Of a DNA stretch of 64,000 nt, positions 25,206 to 35,787 are shown in pieces. Within the stretch, counting starts at the first letter, position 1. Every line of letters begins with the position of its first letter. Location of the stretch: contig NZ_BNAQ01000007.1 of assembly GCF_014653575.1 (NCBI RefSeq), forward strand, positions 1 through 64,000, in the 5' to 3' direction. A program made the position numbers and the translations under genes. The DNA comes from Sphingomonas glacialis. Its GTDB lineage: Bacteria; Pseudomonadota; Alphaproteobacteria; Sphingomonadales; Sphingomonadaceae. The notes below the pieces were generated by a model. It did not search any database. It was not told where the DNA came from and worked only from the letters and a program-made list of their open reading frames with translations.

Positions 25206-26751
25206 CGTCATTCTCCGCGAGGGGAACGCAGAAATGGAAGGCCGTGCCACCGCCGTCAGCCGCTTCGGCCCAGATGCGCCCGCCATGCGCTTCGACGATA
25301 GTCCGACAGATCGAGAGCCCGAGGCCCATGCCGTCTTCCTTGGTCGTGGCGAACGCTTCGAACAGCCGATCCCTGACGTCGGGTGCAATGCCGGAGCCGG
25401 TGTCGGCCACTGTCACACGAACTCACCCGGCCCTGTCAGGTGCGGTCTGGATGGTCAGTTCCTTTAACGAAGATACACTCATCGACTGGATGGCATTGCG
25501 GATGAGGTTCACAAGCACCTGCTGGATCTGGATGCGATCGACCATGACGTGGTCATGCCCGGCAGCGATCGTCATCGTAACCTTGATCCCTGCTTCGTGA
25601 GCGCCGAGCAGCCCAAGGCTAGTAGCCTCCTCCACAAGTGCATCCAAACGCTCGACCCGGAAGCCAGTATCGCCGCCGTCAACGAAGGCCCGTAGGCGCC
25701 TGACAATGGTGCCGGCTCTCAAAGACTGGGCAACAGATAACTCGAGGGGTTCAACCATGTCGGCGAGAGTTCCGTCGGGATGGTCGCCAATGATATCGCG
25801 CATTGCCTCAAGATAATTGGCGATCGCGGTGAGCGGCTGGTTGATCTCGTGGGCCAACGTCGATGCCATGGTACCCATCGCACTGACGCGCGAAACATGT
25901 ATCAACTCCGACTGCAGTTCTGCCATGCGGCGTTCGGTTTGTTGGCGATTGGTGAGGTCGCGGATGAAGCCCGTAAAGATACGCTCGCCGGCGACCGAAG
26001 CCTCGCCGACCGCCAACTCCATCGAAAAGACCTCGCCGTTTTTGCGCACCGCTTTTTGCAGGCGTACGTTGCCAATTATGTGCTTGATCCCGGTTTCCCG
26101 GTAGGTCCGAAGATCCGCGTCGTGGCGGCGCTCATCCGCCGGCAGCATTAGAATACGAACATTGCAGCCGATCACCTCGGCCTTCGTGTAGCCAAAGAGA
26201 TGCTCCGCGGCGGCGCTGAAGGATGAGACGATGCCGTGCTCGTCCATGACGATCATCGCGTCCGGCACGGTGGCCAGAATTGAGCGCAGATGATCTTCGC
26301 GCCGCAGCACCGCCGCTTCGGACGCTTTCTGGTCGGTAATATCGCGGATGACTTTTCCGAACCCGCGAAGCGCACCAGCGTCGTCGTACAGTGCAGTGAT
26401 CGTTATGCTCGCTAGGAATTCGGAGCCATCCTTTCGAAGGCGCCAGCTATCCTCCTCAAGGCGACCGTCGTTCTGCGCTCGGTCCATATCGGCTTGGGGC
26501 TTGCCGGCCTCAACATCATCGGGGGGATAAAAGAGGTTGATGGATCGACCGACAATCTCGGCTTCCGTCCAGCCTTTCAGGCGCTCTGCACCGCGGTTCC
26601 AGATTGTTACACGCCCTGCGGGGTCAAACATGAAGATCGCGAGGTTCTCGGCCCCATCGATCAGAAGACTGAGTTCCTCGGCCAGGACTGCATTCCTACG
26701 CGCCGTCGCATCGGTTCCTGATGATGCACGGTGGGATGAAGCGTCGCTCAT
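25198..26751 (-). pseudogene. fixL: FixL oxygen-sensing histidine kinase with an in-frame TGA
   Basis: Sensor kinase with two PAS domains. PAS1 covers about 30-140. PAS2 (about 150-265) is the haem domain and keeps the proximal His (H210, in ERRHDADLRTYR) and the distal Arg (R230, in HIIGNVRLQ) at the positions known in Bradyrhizobium FixL. The phospho-His is H301 (LAHEINQP) and the N-box is near N419. A TGA at 25423-25425 stops the frame after PDRAG. The same frame then continues as VRVTVADTGSGIAPD and GMGLGLSICRTIVEAHGG to 25198. The ATP lid lies after the stop, so the truncated protein cannot phosphorylate. A CGA- or GGA-to-TGA change or a base-call error are both possible. The start (MSDASS) is tentative. 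Confidence 0.88.
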
Positions 26752-26814
26752 TCGGCGCGTGTGGTGGGTCGTGGGAGCGCGCAATACCTCATCGAACAGT
26801 CTGCCTCCAGCGTC

Positions 26815-26826
26815 GGTAGTTCCCGA
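26815..26826 (+). promoter_or_regulatory. FixJ-like box upstream of fixL
   Basis: GGTAGTTCCCGA, followed by TGTATCGGG so that CCCGAT and ATCGGG form a small palindrome. It lies 64-75 bp before the chosen fixL start, in the opposite orientation to most other boxes. Its half-site equals those before aox. It would allow autoregulation. Confidence 0.45.
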
Positions 26827-26959
26827 TGTATCGGGTTCCGTGAACGACACAACGCTCAAAGACGCGATTTGAAACCAAGGCGGCAAGACGCGCGGCGGAT
26901 CGCAAGGTACGTCGTGGCCGGCTGAGTACGGGAGCGCGGCGGCTAGCGCTAAAGTGGCT

Positions 26960-28086
26960 CTATGCCGCCTGCTGGAGGTGCGGTGCCGCTACAGAACTTG
27001 TAAGGGATACGCTCATCCCCTCTGCGCTGCTTACTGTCTCAATCCGCGCGCCGAGCTGTTTAGCCAAAGCCTCCACGATTGTCGTGCCGAGCCCAGAGCC
27101 ACCGGCAGTAGCACCCTCCAGCTTGCCGACGCCGTTGTCCGAGACATAAGCTTCCAGCCTGCATCGCTGGTGTTGAAGATCACAGCGATCCGAGCGTCGT
27201 TCCGGGTCTCCGGGAAAGCGTACTTGACGCAGTTTATGACAAGTTCCGTCACGATCAGTCCGAGGCTGACTGCTTTAGCTGAATCTATCGTGCCCGCCTC
27301 GGCTTCCACGCGAATAGCGATGGGGTGGCTTTCGCTCACCATCGATCCTGCGAGGCTGTTGCAAAGCTGGGTGAGGTAATTGTCAGCTTGGACCTGATTG
27401 ATCGCCGACGATGCATGCAGGTGAGACTGCACGGCGGCGACGGACATGACCCGCTGGTGGGCATCGCGGAGATGCTGGCGCGTTTCGGGGGAGGAGACGC
27501 CTTTCGCCTTCAACAGCAGAATGCTCGCAATGATCTGCAGACTGTTAGCCACGCGATGCTCAATCTCCCGAAGCAGAACATCTTTTTGGCGAAGTAACTC
27601 TTCGGTTTGAAGAAACAGTGCTTCCTTTTCTTGTTCGATAGCCCGCTGATCGGTGATATCGCGGAATGCCAACAAGATGGTGGCGGTGGGGCTATCTTCA
27701 TAAACGACCTTGCGTGCGTCCAGCAGCATGACTCGCAGGCCCACGCCAGGGAAGTCGTGCTCCACCTCGAAGCCGTGCATCGCGATGCGCTCGGGAATGA
27801 TCTTTTCGAGAAGGAGTCGCAGTGCCGGAATATCCCATTGGCCATCACCCAGCGCGAACAGCTTGGCACCCCGCGTGCGTTCAGGGTCGACCTTGAATAC
27901 CCTGTAGAAGGAGTAACTCGCCGCCAGCACATTGAACGATTCGTCGAGCACGACAAACGGTCCAGGGATCGTGTTGACGATCGCCTGAGCCAGGATCTGT
28001 GCATCTTCGATTTTGCCCGTCCGGTTAATCATATGGCTCTCAAGGTCCGCGCGGAGGTTCGGCCAAGGCGGCGAAATAGCTCTCAT
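26960..28086 (-). pseudogene. PAS/HisKA_2-type sensor histidine kinase, frameshifted
   Basis: A second sensor kinase, of the HisKA_2 (HWE-like) class. The N-terminal PAS (about 20-150) includes TIPGPFVVLDESFNVLAAS and GDGQWDIPALRLLLEKIIPE. The dimerisation motif is LLREIEHRVANSLQIIASIL and the N-box LIVTELVINCVKYAFPE. After AGWKL the open frame runs into unrelated residues. Dropping back one base at about 27148-27152 (AAGCTTATG for AAGCTTTATG) restores YVSDNGVGKLEG and GGSGLGTTIVEALAKQL to a stop at 26960. So the ATP-binding G-boxes are out of frame. Start at 28086 or 28032. No partner regulator is adjacent other than FixJ. Confidence 0.8.
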
Positions 28087-28147
28087 TGTAGTATGCCCTA
28101 ATTGTAGCGGCTCGCAATGATGATCGCCCAGAACTGCAATAAAGGAC

Positions 28148-28556
28148 TGAACCGCGCCGGGTTTGCCGGAGGCTTCAACTCCTGAGAAGGTGGAGCCTGT
28201 ATGAGCAAGACAACGTACAAGTTTGCGCCGGAAGTTCGCGAACGCGCGGTACGGATGGTTTTCGACCACGAGCGCGATCATCCCTCGCGATGGGCAGCGG
28301 TGGTTTCGATCGCGGAGAAGATCGGCTGCGTTCCGGAGACACTGCATGAGTGGGGGAAGAAGGCTGAGGTCAACAGCGGCAAGCGCGCCGGTGTCCCGAC
28401 CGAGGTTGCCGACAAGGTGAAGGCGCCGGAGCGCGAGGTCCGCGAGCTGCGGCAGGCCAACGAGATCCTGCGCAAGGCGTCCGGATATTTTGCACAGGCG
28501 GAGCTCGACCGCCCGTTCCGGCGATGATCGCGTTTATTGACGATCACCGCGATGCC
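28148..28556 (+). mobile_element. truncated IS3-family element (OrfA and OrfB start)
   Basis: It begins TGAACCGCGCCGGGTTTGCC, a typical left end, followed by a complete OrfA (28201-28527, 108 aa: MSKTTYKFAPEVRERAVRM ... ELDRPFRR) with helix-turn-helix and zipper. The OrfB start MIAFIDDHRDA overlaps and is cut after about 11 codons at 28556, where aldolase sequence begins in the opposite direction. There is no right end, so it is a dead fragment left by a deletion that also removed the 3' end of the aldolase. Confidence 0.85.
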
Positions 28557-29195
28557 AACGCCACACCCTGTTCGTCGGCATGACGGAAGACCGCGTGCAG
28601 AACTTCCTCCGTCACCACGGCGCAGCGCGCCAGGTCGTGCCGACCGTCTATCAACACCTCTGGCTCGATCACCGTGAGGAGGCCAACTTGCCGGCAGATC
28701 GCGACATAGCGCGCGAGCGTCTGCGCATCGGCCTCGATACAGCCTCGCGTCGGGATATCCGCCGCAATTGTGATAACGCCGCGCCATTTCGCGAAGCGCG
28801 CGCGCATCACCGCAAACGCTTCGAGCCGCGCCTTCAGCCAGTCGACTCCGTCGGTGATCCGCACGCGCGCATGCCCGGCGAGCGCGATCGTGCCCGTGTC
28901 GACCTTCACGCCAGGAATGATGCCCGCATCGCGGATTGTGGCCGCGAAGCGCGCACCAGAAAGCTCCGTCTGGCGGATCGTCTCCTCGTTCAGGATGATG
29001 GTGCCGATCGATTGGGCGAGACCTGGCGTCGTCACGATCAGGTTTCGCCAGGCGCGTCGGCGGTCGACCGTCTGTGCGATAAAGAGCGCTGCAAAACGTC
29101 GATCACACGTGCCGATACTCTCATCGATCGCGAGCAGGCCCTTGCCATGCGCTCACCATCTGCTGGGCGAGGGCCGCGAGATGGGCGACGCTCAT
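28557..29195 (-). pseudogene. class I fructose-bisphosphate aldolase, frameshifted and truncated
   Basis: The gene begins MSVAHLAALAQQMVSA, its ATG overlapping the phosphoketolase-2 stop (ATGA). After 16 codons an extra T at about 29147 (GCATGGCAAGG) shifts the frame. The corrected frame reads GKGLLAIDESIGTCDRRF, then VTTPGLAQSIGTIILNEET, GVKVDTGT and LTVIEPEVLIDGRHD, all class I aldolase landmarks. It ends at HADEQGVAL, where the IS3 fragment begins. The C-terminal third, with the Schiff-base Lys region, is missing. An aldolase next to phosphoketolase would feed fructose-6-phosphate/triose interconversion. Confidence 0.82.
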
Positions 29196-31610
29196 GCGGG
29201 GGTCCGCCAGGTCCAGTCGCGTATCTCCGGCAAATCCTCGCCATGGCGATCGATATAATGCTTATGCTCGACCAGCTTGTCGCGCATCGCCTGCTGGAGA
29301 TAGGCGCCTCGGCTGCCGGTCTGCGGCACCCGGTCGATCGCGTCGATGACCAGGCTGAAACGATCGAGGCCGTTCTGCACGCGGATATCGAACGGCGTCG
29401 TGATCGTGCCTTCCTCACGATAGCCGTGGACGTGCACGTTGCGATTGGCGCGGTGGCAGGTGAGTTGATCGACAAGCCCCGGATAGCCGTGAAAGGCGAA
29501 GATCACGGGCTTGTCGCGCGTGAACAGCGAGTCGAACGCACGCTCGCTGAGGCCATGGGGATGCTCGGCGCAGGGCTGGAGCTTCATCAGGTCGACGACG
29601 TTGACGACCCGCACCTTCCGCTCGGGCAAGGCACCGCGCAGAATCGAGGTCGCCGCCATGCTTTCGAGCGTCGGCGTATCCCCGCAGCTGGCGATGATGA
29701 GATCGGGTTCGCAATCCTGATCATTGCTCGCCCAGCCCCAGATGCCGATCCCTTGCGTGCAATGCGTGACCGCAGCCTCGATCGACAGCCACTGCGGCAG
29801 CGCATGCTTGCCGGCAACGACGACGTTTAAATAGTTGCGGCTGCGCAAGCAGTGATCGACCACAGAGAGCAGGCAATTGGCGTCCGCCGGCAAATATACG
29901 CGGACGATATCGGCCTTCTTGGAGACGACGTGATCGAGAAAACCGGGATCCTGATGCGTAAAGCCGTTATGATCCTGTTGCCAAACGTGCGACGCGAGTA
30001 GGATATTGAGCGAGGCGATATCGCGACGCCATGCAATCTCCTTGCACACCTTCAGCCATTTAGCGTGCTGCCCGACCATCGAATCGACGATGCGGATGAA
30101 CGCCTCGTAGCTGTTGAACAAACCGTGACGGCCCGTCAGCAGATAGCCTTCGAGCCAGCCTTCGCACTGATGCTCACTGAGCATCGAATCGACAACGCGA
30201 CCCGTTGGCGCGAGGAACTCGTCGTTGGGTTCTATCGCAGCGTCCCATTGGCGATCGGTCACCTCGAACACGGCGCCGAGCAGGTTGGACAGCGTCTCGT
30301 CGGGGCCGAACAACCGGAAATTGTCGGGATTCGCGATAATCACGTCCCGTAGGAACTGGCCGAGAACCGGTGTATCTCCGCAGATGACCGCTCCCGGTGT
30401 CGCCACCGCCACCGCGTGAGCGCGAAAGTCCGGCATCCGCAGATTGCGAAATAGGGCGCCGCCATTGGCGTGCGGGTTGGCGCCCATCCGCCGGTCGCCC
30501 TCGGGCGCGATCGCGGCAAGTTCGGGAACCAGGCTGCCGGCCTCGTCGAAGAGGTCCTGGGGGCGGTAGCTCATCATCCAGCTTTCGAGCAGCGCCACGT
30601 GGTCCGGATGATTGCGATCGACCAGGAGCGGCACCTGATGCGCACGGAATGTGCCCTCGACGGGCACGCCGTTGACTTCCTTTGGGCCGGTCCAGCCCTT
30701 GAGCGAGCGCAGCACGATGACCGGCCACCGCGGGCGGAGTGTCGTTTTGCCGGTGCGCGCATCATCCTGCAGCTGACGAATGTCGGCGATCGCCACATCC
30801 ATCACCTCAGCCATACGCTCGTGCATCGCATCGGGGTCGCTTCCCTCGACAAAGCGCGGCGACCAGCCGCAGCCTTCGAGAAAATAGGCCAGGTCGTCGC
30901 CATCGATCCGCGCGAATATCGTCGGATTGCTGATCTTGTAGCCGTTGAGATGCAGGATCGGAAGGACCGCGCCGTCGCTGATCGGGTTCAGCAGCTTGTT
31001 TAATGCCAGGCGGTGGCAAGCGGCCCGGTTTCCGCCTCTCCGTCGCCAATCACGCACGCGACGATCAGGTCGGGATTGTCGAACGCCGCGCCGAAGGCGT
31101 GGCTCAGTGAATAGCCGAACTCGCCGCCCTCATGAATTGACCCAGGGGTCGTTGGTGCGACGTGGCTCGAGATGCCGCCCGGGAACGAGAACTGAGTGAA
31201 CAGCTTTTTGAGGCCGGGCATATCCCGGGTGATGTCCGGAAAGAACTCGCTGTAGGTTCCCTCAAGATACGTGTTGCCGACGATCGCCGGACCGCCATGG
31301 CCCGGGCCCGCGATATAGATCATATTGAGATCGTGAGCCCGGATCACACGGTTAAGATGGACGTAGATGAAATTTTGTCCGGCGTCGTTCCCCAATGTCC
31401 CACGATCAGGGGTTTCACATGGGCGAGCTTTAACGGCTCCTGCAGAAGCGGGTTGTCATAGAGGTAGATCTGTCCGACCGATAGGTAATTGGCCGCGCGC
31501 CAATACGCGTTGGTAAGGCGGCGCTCTTCCGACCCAAGATAGGATTTCGCCACCGACGATGAGACGTCGACAAGGCTCGGCGGCACTCGTTCGATGGCAT
31601 GTGCGTCCAT
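29192..31610 (-). pseudogene. second phosphoketolase, two frameshifts
   Basis: Collinear with the intact xfp at 12341 but clearly a different paralogue (for example GQNFIYVHLNRVIRAHDLN against GLNMLYVHLNRLIAENDLN). The three frames are MDAHAIERVPPSLVD to GHWGTTP, then GQNFIYVHL to GDGEAETGPLATAWH, then NKLLNPISDG to EDLPEIRDWTW. They are joined by a missing G near 31385 (CCGGAC for CCGGGAC) and a missing base near 31011. Apart from that the ThDP motif, GPGHGGP and QDHNGFTHQDPGF are kept. GGAG lies nine bases before the ATG at 31610. It is divergent from acetate kinase 2 and overlaps the aldolase by four bases. Confidence 0.9.
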
Positions 31611-31983
31611 GGGGTTGCGGCTCCGCGAAAGGGCAGGTCCCGGCGTCGTGGCGTTGCATAACCGGAATTGTCTCTGGCGCAGCATTGGCCGCAATTGGCT
31701 CTCGATCGCAGTATCGGAAAATACTCACGACGTGCCTTCGCAACTTCCGGCGCAGTCGTTACGGCACGAGCGGGAAGACGACGCTGACCGTCATCTTATC
31801 TACCGTCGGGTCTCTGCCTGCGACGGGTCTTGTGACAAGCCTTCTCCGCGGCCTTGAGGTGGTGGAGCCGCGAAGCCAGCTGGGTAGTTTCCGACCCTCG
31901 CGCGATACTAGCCCCTTGGCATAATCGGAGCGTCCCATCCTGCGCGTGTCGTGCACATGCGCGAATGTCGTCAGGAGATAATC
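31611..31983. other. divergent control region of the second phosphoketolase module
   Basis: 373 bp between the divergent xfp2 and ackA2. It contains a FixJ-like box at 31883 and an AGGAG before ackA2. No gene is supported. The single central box could serve both directions. Confidence 0.5.
31883..31900 (+). promoter_or_regulatory. FixJ-like box before acetate kinase 2
   Basis: GGTAGTTTCCGACCCTCG followed by CGCG, 84-101 bp upstream of the ATG at 31984. Eighteen bases are identical to the box before the GH130 gene, 15 kb away. Confidence 0.6.
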
Positions 31984-33169
31984 ATGACCGGATCGATCCT
32001 GACGTTGAATGCGGGATCGTCGAGCGTCAAATTCGCGATGTTCGATGAAGCGCTCATCCCGATTCTTTGCGGCGAGATCGAAGACATCGACGGGACGCCC
32101 CGCCTGGCCGCAAGCGATGTAGCAGGCCGAGTCGTGGTGGAATGCAGCTGGCTGGCCGAACATGCATCCTTTGCGGTGATCCTCGGCGATTTGCTCAGTG
32201 TCTTGCATGATCATGCTGGGCCGCGACGGGTTGGGGAGTGCAGGCCACCGCATCGTGCATGGTGGCATGGATCATGTCGAACCTGCCCTCATCACCTACG
32301 ATCTGCTAGATTCTTTGGACGGACTGACGCCGCACGATCCCCTGCACATGCAGCACAACCTGGCACCCGTGCGCGCCATCCTCAAAGCGCGACCTGATCT
32401 GCCGCAGGTTGCTTGTTTCGACACCGCCTTCCACCACGATATGCCGGTGGAAGCTCAGACCGTGCCGGTCCCGCGCGCGCTACGGGACGCGGGCGTGCGA
32501 CGGTATGGCTTCCATGGACTGTCGTACGAATATATCGCGAACCGACTTGCGCGAGATGCGCCAGATCTGGCGCGGGGGCGCGCCATCATCGCGCATCTAG
32601 GCGCAGGGGCAAGCCTTTGCGCGCTCAGCGGCGGCGCCAGTATCGCGACCACGATTGGTTTTAGCACGCTCGATGGCTTGCTAATGGCAACGCCCTGCGG
32701 CGACATCGATCCCGGCGCTTTGCTCTATCTTGCGCGGCAGGGCCGCAGCGTGGCTGAGATCGAGGACTTGCTCTATCACCAATCCGAGCTCCTTGGCGTA
32801 TCGGGGATCAGCGGGGACCTGCGTCTTCTGCTTGCCAGCGACGATGCGCGCACGGTCGAAGTGATAAGCCTGTTCAGTTATCGCATCGCGGTCGAGGCCG
32901 GGGGTATGGCGAGCGCACTCGGCGGGATCGACGGGTTCGTCTTTACCGCGGGGATCGGTGAACGTTCCGCCGTCATTCGTGCAGCTGTATGTGAACGTCT
33001 TGCTTGGCTGGGCATCGCCCTCGACGATGCAGCCAATGCCGCCAACGCGCGTCAGATCAGCGCGACGGACAGCAAGATCAAGGTTCTGGTATATCGCACC
33101 GACGAGGAAGCGATGATCGCGCAACACACCCGGGCGGTGCTGTCGCGCCACCTGGCAGTGAATCGTTGA
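31984..33169 (+). pseudogene. second acetate kinase, one-base insertion
   Basis: Begins MTGSILTLNAGSSSVKFAMFD after AGGAG. The first frame runs to LLSVLHDHAGPRR and then degenerates. From about 32225 the next frame reads RDGLGSAGHRIVHGGMDH and continues with RRYGFHGLSYEYIANRL, AHLGAGASL, GISGDLRLL and FTAGIGER to 33169. Removing one G from GCTGGGCCG at about 32218-32220 gives a normal acetate kinase of about 395 residues. It is a paralogue of, not a copy of, the gene at 14737. With the shift the protein is lost after the first 80 residues. Confidence 0.88.
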
Positions 33170-33464
33170 GGCTTAGCGCGCTCGTGGGATCATGATCGTC
33201 ATGTGCGGCTCGATCGTCGCTGTCCTCGTCGACAACGAGGTTCGTCCGGCAATTGACGCGCCGCCGGACGTGGACGGCGACGGGCTTGAACCGCTCGTTC
33301 TCGAAGGTCACTTTCATGGCGATCCGCAAACGGTTGGCGGCATCACGCAAGCAGGTCGTCTCCATGCTCGCCGGCGCGCGCGCGACTGCAGTAGCATGGC
33401 ATTACCGTCGACGTGATCGGGCTCGCCGCAGCCGGGCGCCGGATCAGCTAAAACCGCCGCGGTC
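33170..33464. other. 295-bp gap, no supported gene
   Basis: A minus-strand frame (33078-33365, METTCLRDAANRLRIAMKV) and a plus-strand frame (33192-33416) are open, but neither has a ribosome site or a family signature and the first overlaps the end of ackA2. They are left out as genes. No box or hairpin is recognised. Confidence 0.35.
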
Positions 33465-34163
33465 CTAGAGCGTGGTCCCCACCAGACGCCCGATGCTCGC
33501 AGTAACCGCGAGGGCAAGGGCGCCCCAAAACGTGACACGCGCCATGGCCCGCCAGACGTTTGCGCCCCCCGTGACCCCGCCAACAGCACCGAGAACCGCG
33601 AGAAACACAAGCGCCCCGACCGACTCTGCCACAATGAGCGTTGCTGGCGGCGCGATGACAACGATCAGGACCGGCAATGACGCCCCGAACGTAAAGGTGG
33701 CAGCCGACGTAAGAGCAGCCTGAATTGGTCGGGCGATGCCCGTGGCCGTAATTCCCAGTTCGTCTCTCGCATGTGCGCCGAGCGCGTCCTTCGCCATCAG
33801 TTCACGCGACACCAAATGAGCGGTCGAATCGTCGACGCCACGCTCGCGGTATATTTGCGCGAGGTCCTCTCCTTCACCAACGATATCCGACGTGAGCCCG
33901 GCGCGTTCGCGGGAAAGATCGGCTTGTTCGGTGTCATGCTGGGAGCTCACCGAGACATATTCGCCTGCTGCCATCGACATTGCGCCCGCCACAAGCGCTG
34001 CGACCGCCGCGATCAGAGTATTGGCGCGGTTGCCGCCCGCCGCGGCAACGCCAAGGATCAAGCTCGCGGTAGACAATATTCTATCATTGGCGCCCAGCAC
34101 AGGCGCGCGCAACCACCCGATGCGGGAAACAAGATGGTGCTTGGGAATCCTCGATCGCATCAT
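33465..34163 (-). CDS. VIT1/CCC1-family iron/manganese transporter
   Basis: Membrane protein of 232 residues with five predicted helices. Typical features are the short helix pair GANDRILSTASLILGVAAAG and GAMSMAAGEYVSVSSQHDTE, which carries the conserved Met and Gly residues of the transport path. A cytoplasmic Glu-rich insert follows (ERAGLTSDIVGEGEDLAQIY), where family members bind metal. Plant and yeast relatives move Fe2+ or Mn2+ into vacuoles; in bacteria the direction is probably export. It stands alone, between acetate kinase 2 and a small gene on the other strand. The ORF start is a double Met, MMRSRIPKH. Confidence 0.88.
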   Translation of the reverse strand: MMRSRIPKHHLVSRIGWLRAPVLGANDRILSTASLILGVAAAGGNRANTLIAAVAALVAGAMSMAAGEYVSVSSQHDTEQADLSRERAGLTSDIVGEGEDLAQIYRERGVDDSTAHLVSRELMAKDALGAHARDELGITATGIARPIQAALTSAATFTFGASLPVLIVVIAPPATLIVAESVGALVFLAVLGAVGGVTGGANVWRAMARVTFWGALALAVTASIGRLVGTTL

Positions 34164-34319
34164 CGGGCAGGTGCTTCCATTTTACGTTGACGCTACGGTC
34201 GTCTCCCCGACAGCCCCAGCTTCAGAAATCACCCATTGGCGATGCTCAATCGCGTGCATCGGCAGATCAGGCTGAGCCCTTCGTTTCGGCAGGGCGGCGT
34301 TCTCGCCCGCAGTCGGATG

Positions 34320-34341
34320 GGTAGATGCCGAGCCTGCCGCG
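34320..34341 (+). promoter_or_regulatory. FixJ-like box before a small gene
   Basis: GGTAGATGCCGAGCCTG followed by CCGCG, 64-85 bp upstream of the ATG at 34405. Two mismatches in the left half, but the full right half is kept. Confidence 0.42.
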
Positions 34342-34404
34342 ATCCGCATCGACGGCTAAATTGCAGGCCAGAGGCGATGCCAGACTTCGCGATGGAGACG
34401 AAAA

Positions 34405-34641
34405 ATGATCAAGCCCAAGGAAAACGATATCGCGGTGAAACCCCTTCTCACTGAAACCACGCAGCATCCGGTCGACAGGCCCGGCTGCGATTTCGGCGAA
34501 TCGACCGGCCTGACGACAGCGGGTCTGGGACTCGGTTTGGGAGAGGATTCATCGGATACGCGTCTGGAGCGTAGCCTGCTGGGTCGTCGGTTCACGGGGA
34601 CGCTCAGCATACCGCGTTGGCGCGGTCCCGATATAGCCTAG
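34405..34641 (+). CDS. hypothetical small protein (78 aa)
   Basis: Function unknown. The product begins MIKPKENDIAVKPLLTETTQ, has a Gly/Leu-rich centre (GLTTAGLGLGLGEDSS) and a basic end (SIPRWRGPDIA). It has no signal peptide or clear helix pair. A GGAGAC lies before the ATG, and a FixJ-like box lies 64-85 bp upstream, which is the best argument that it is a gene. Its TAG stop is formed at the TA target of the following IS630; removing the IS still leaves TAG, so the protein is not shortened. Confidence 0.5.
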   Translation: MIKPKENDIAVKPLLTETTQHPVDRPGCDFGESTGLTTAGLGLGLGEDSSDTRLERSLLGRRFTGTLSIPRWRGPDIA

Positions 34642-35787
34642 TGGTGCTCGCCTGACGGTTGAGTCCGATTAGGGATTCCCAGGGTCGTGTGGCCGTGCGA
34701 GTCAGCGGGGATGCGCAGTGGCATAGTCATCGACCTCACGTCCGCGGACCGAGAGCGTCTTGAGCGGATCAGCAAGGATCGCAACGCCGCTCAGAAGCAC
34801 GTCTGGCGCGCCGAGATCGTGCTTCAGAGCGCTGACGGGGTCGGCACCAGCGAGACCATGCGCCGGACGGACACGTCCAAGACGTGCGTCTGGCGCTGGC
34901 AGGAGCGGTTCATGCAGGAAGGGGTGGAAGGCCTTCTGCGCGACAAGACCCGCCCGTCGCGTATCCCTGCTCTGTCCCCAGAGGTCGTCGCATGGGTAGC
35001 CACCCGAACGCATGAGGAGCCGCCCGGCGAGACGACCCACTGGACGGCCTCGCTGATGGCCAGCGAAGCGGGCATCAGCGCCAGTTCGGTTCACCGGATC
35101 TGGCGCGCCCACGGCCTCCAGCCTCACCGCGTTCGGCAGTTCAAGCTGTCCAATGATCCTGAGTTCATCGACAAGCTCCGCGACGTCGTCGGCCTGTATG
35201 TCGCGCCGCCCGCTCACGCGATCGTCTTGTCGTTCGACGAGAAGAGCCAGATCCAGGCCCTCGACCGATCCCAGCCCGGCCTGCCGCTCAAGAAGGGCCA
35301 AGCCGGCACCATGACCCATGATTACAAGCGCAATGGCACCACCACACTGTTCGCGGCGCTCAACATACTCGACGGAACCGTGATCGGTCGCAACATGCAG
35401 CGACACCGACATCAGGAATTCATCCGCTTTCTCAATCTGATCGAAGCGCGCGTCCCCGTCGGCAAGGCGATCCATGTGATCCTCGACAACTACGCCGCTC
35501 ACAAGCACCCGAAGGTCCGCGAGTGGCTCGACCGGCACCCGCGCTTCACCTTCCACTTTACGCCAACCTCGTGCTCATGGCTCAATGCCGTCGAGGGTTT
35601 CTTCGCCAGGCTGACCAACCGCCGCCTCAAACGCGGCGTCTTCCATTCGCTCGTCGACCTTCAGGCTGCCATCAACCGCTTCCTCGCCGAACACAATGAA
35701 AGCCCAAAGCCCTTCGTCTGGACAGCCGATCCCGATAAAATCATCGCCGCCGTCAGGCGCGGGCACCAAGTGTTAGATTCGATCCAC
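34641..35787 (+). mobile_element. IS630-family element, second type
   Basis: Bounded by TA on both sides (34639-34640 and 35788-35789), with ends starting GTGG and closing CCAC. Its transposase differs from that of the IS630 at 3725, being a single intact frame. The stop codon of the transposase coincides with the right TA. The inverted repeats seen are short (four bases), so the exact ends are tentative. Confidence 0.7.

Noticed and set aside
25423..25425. TGA in fixL as a selenocysteine codon
   Set aside because: No selenocysteine-type context or hairpin is seen, FixL is not a selenoprotein family, and the position is not catalytic. A nonsense change or base-call error is simpler.
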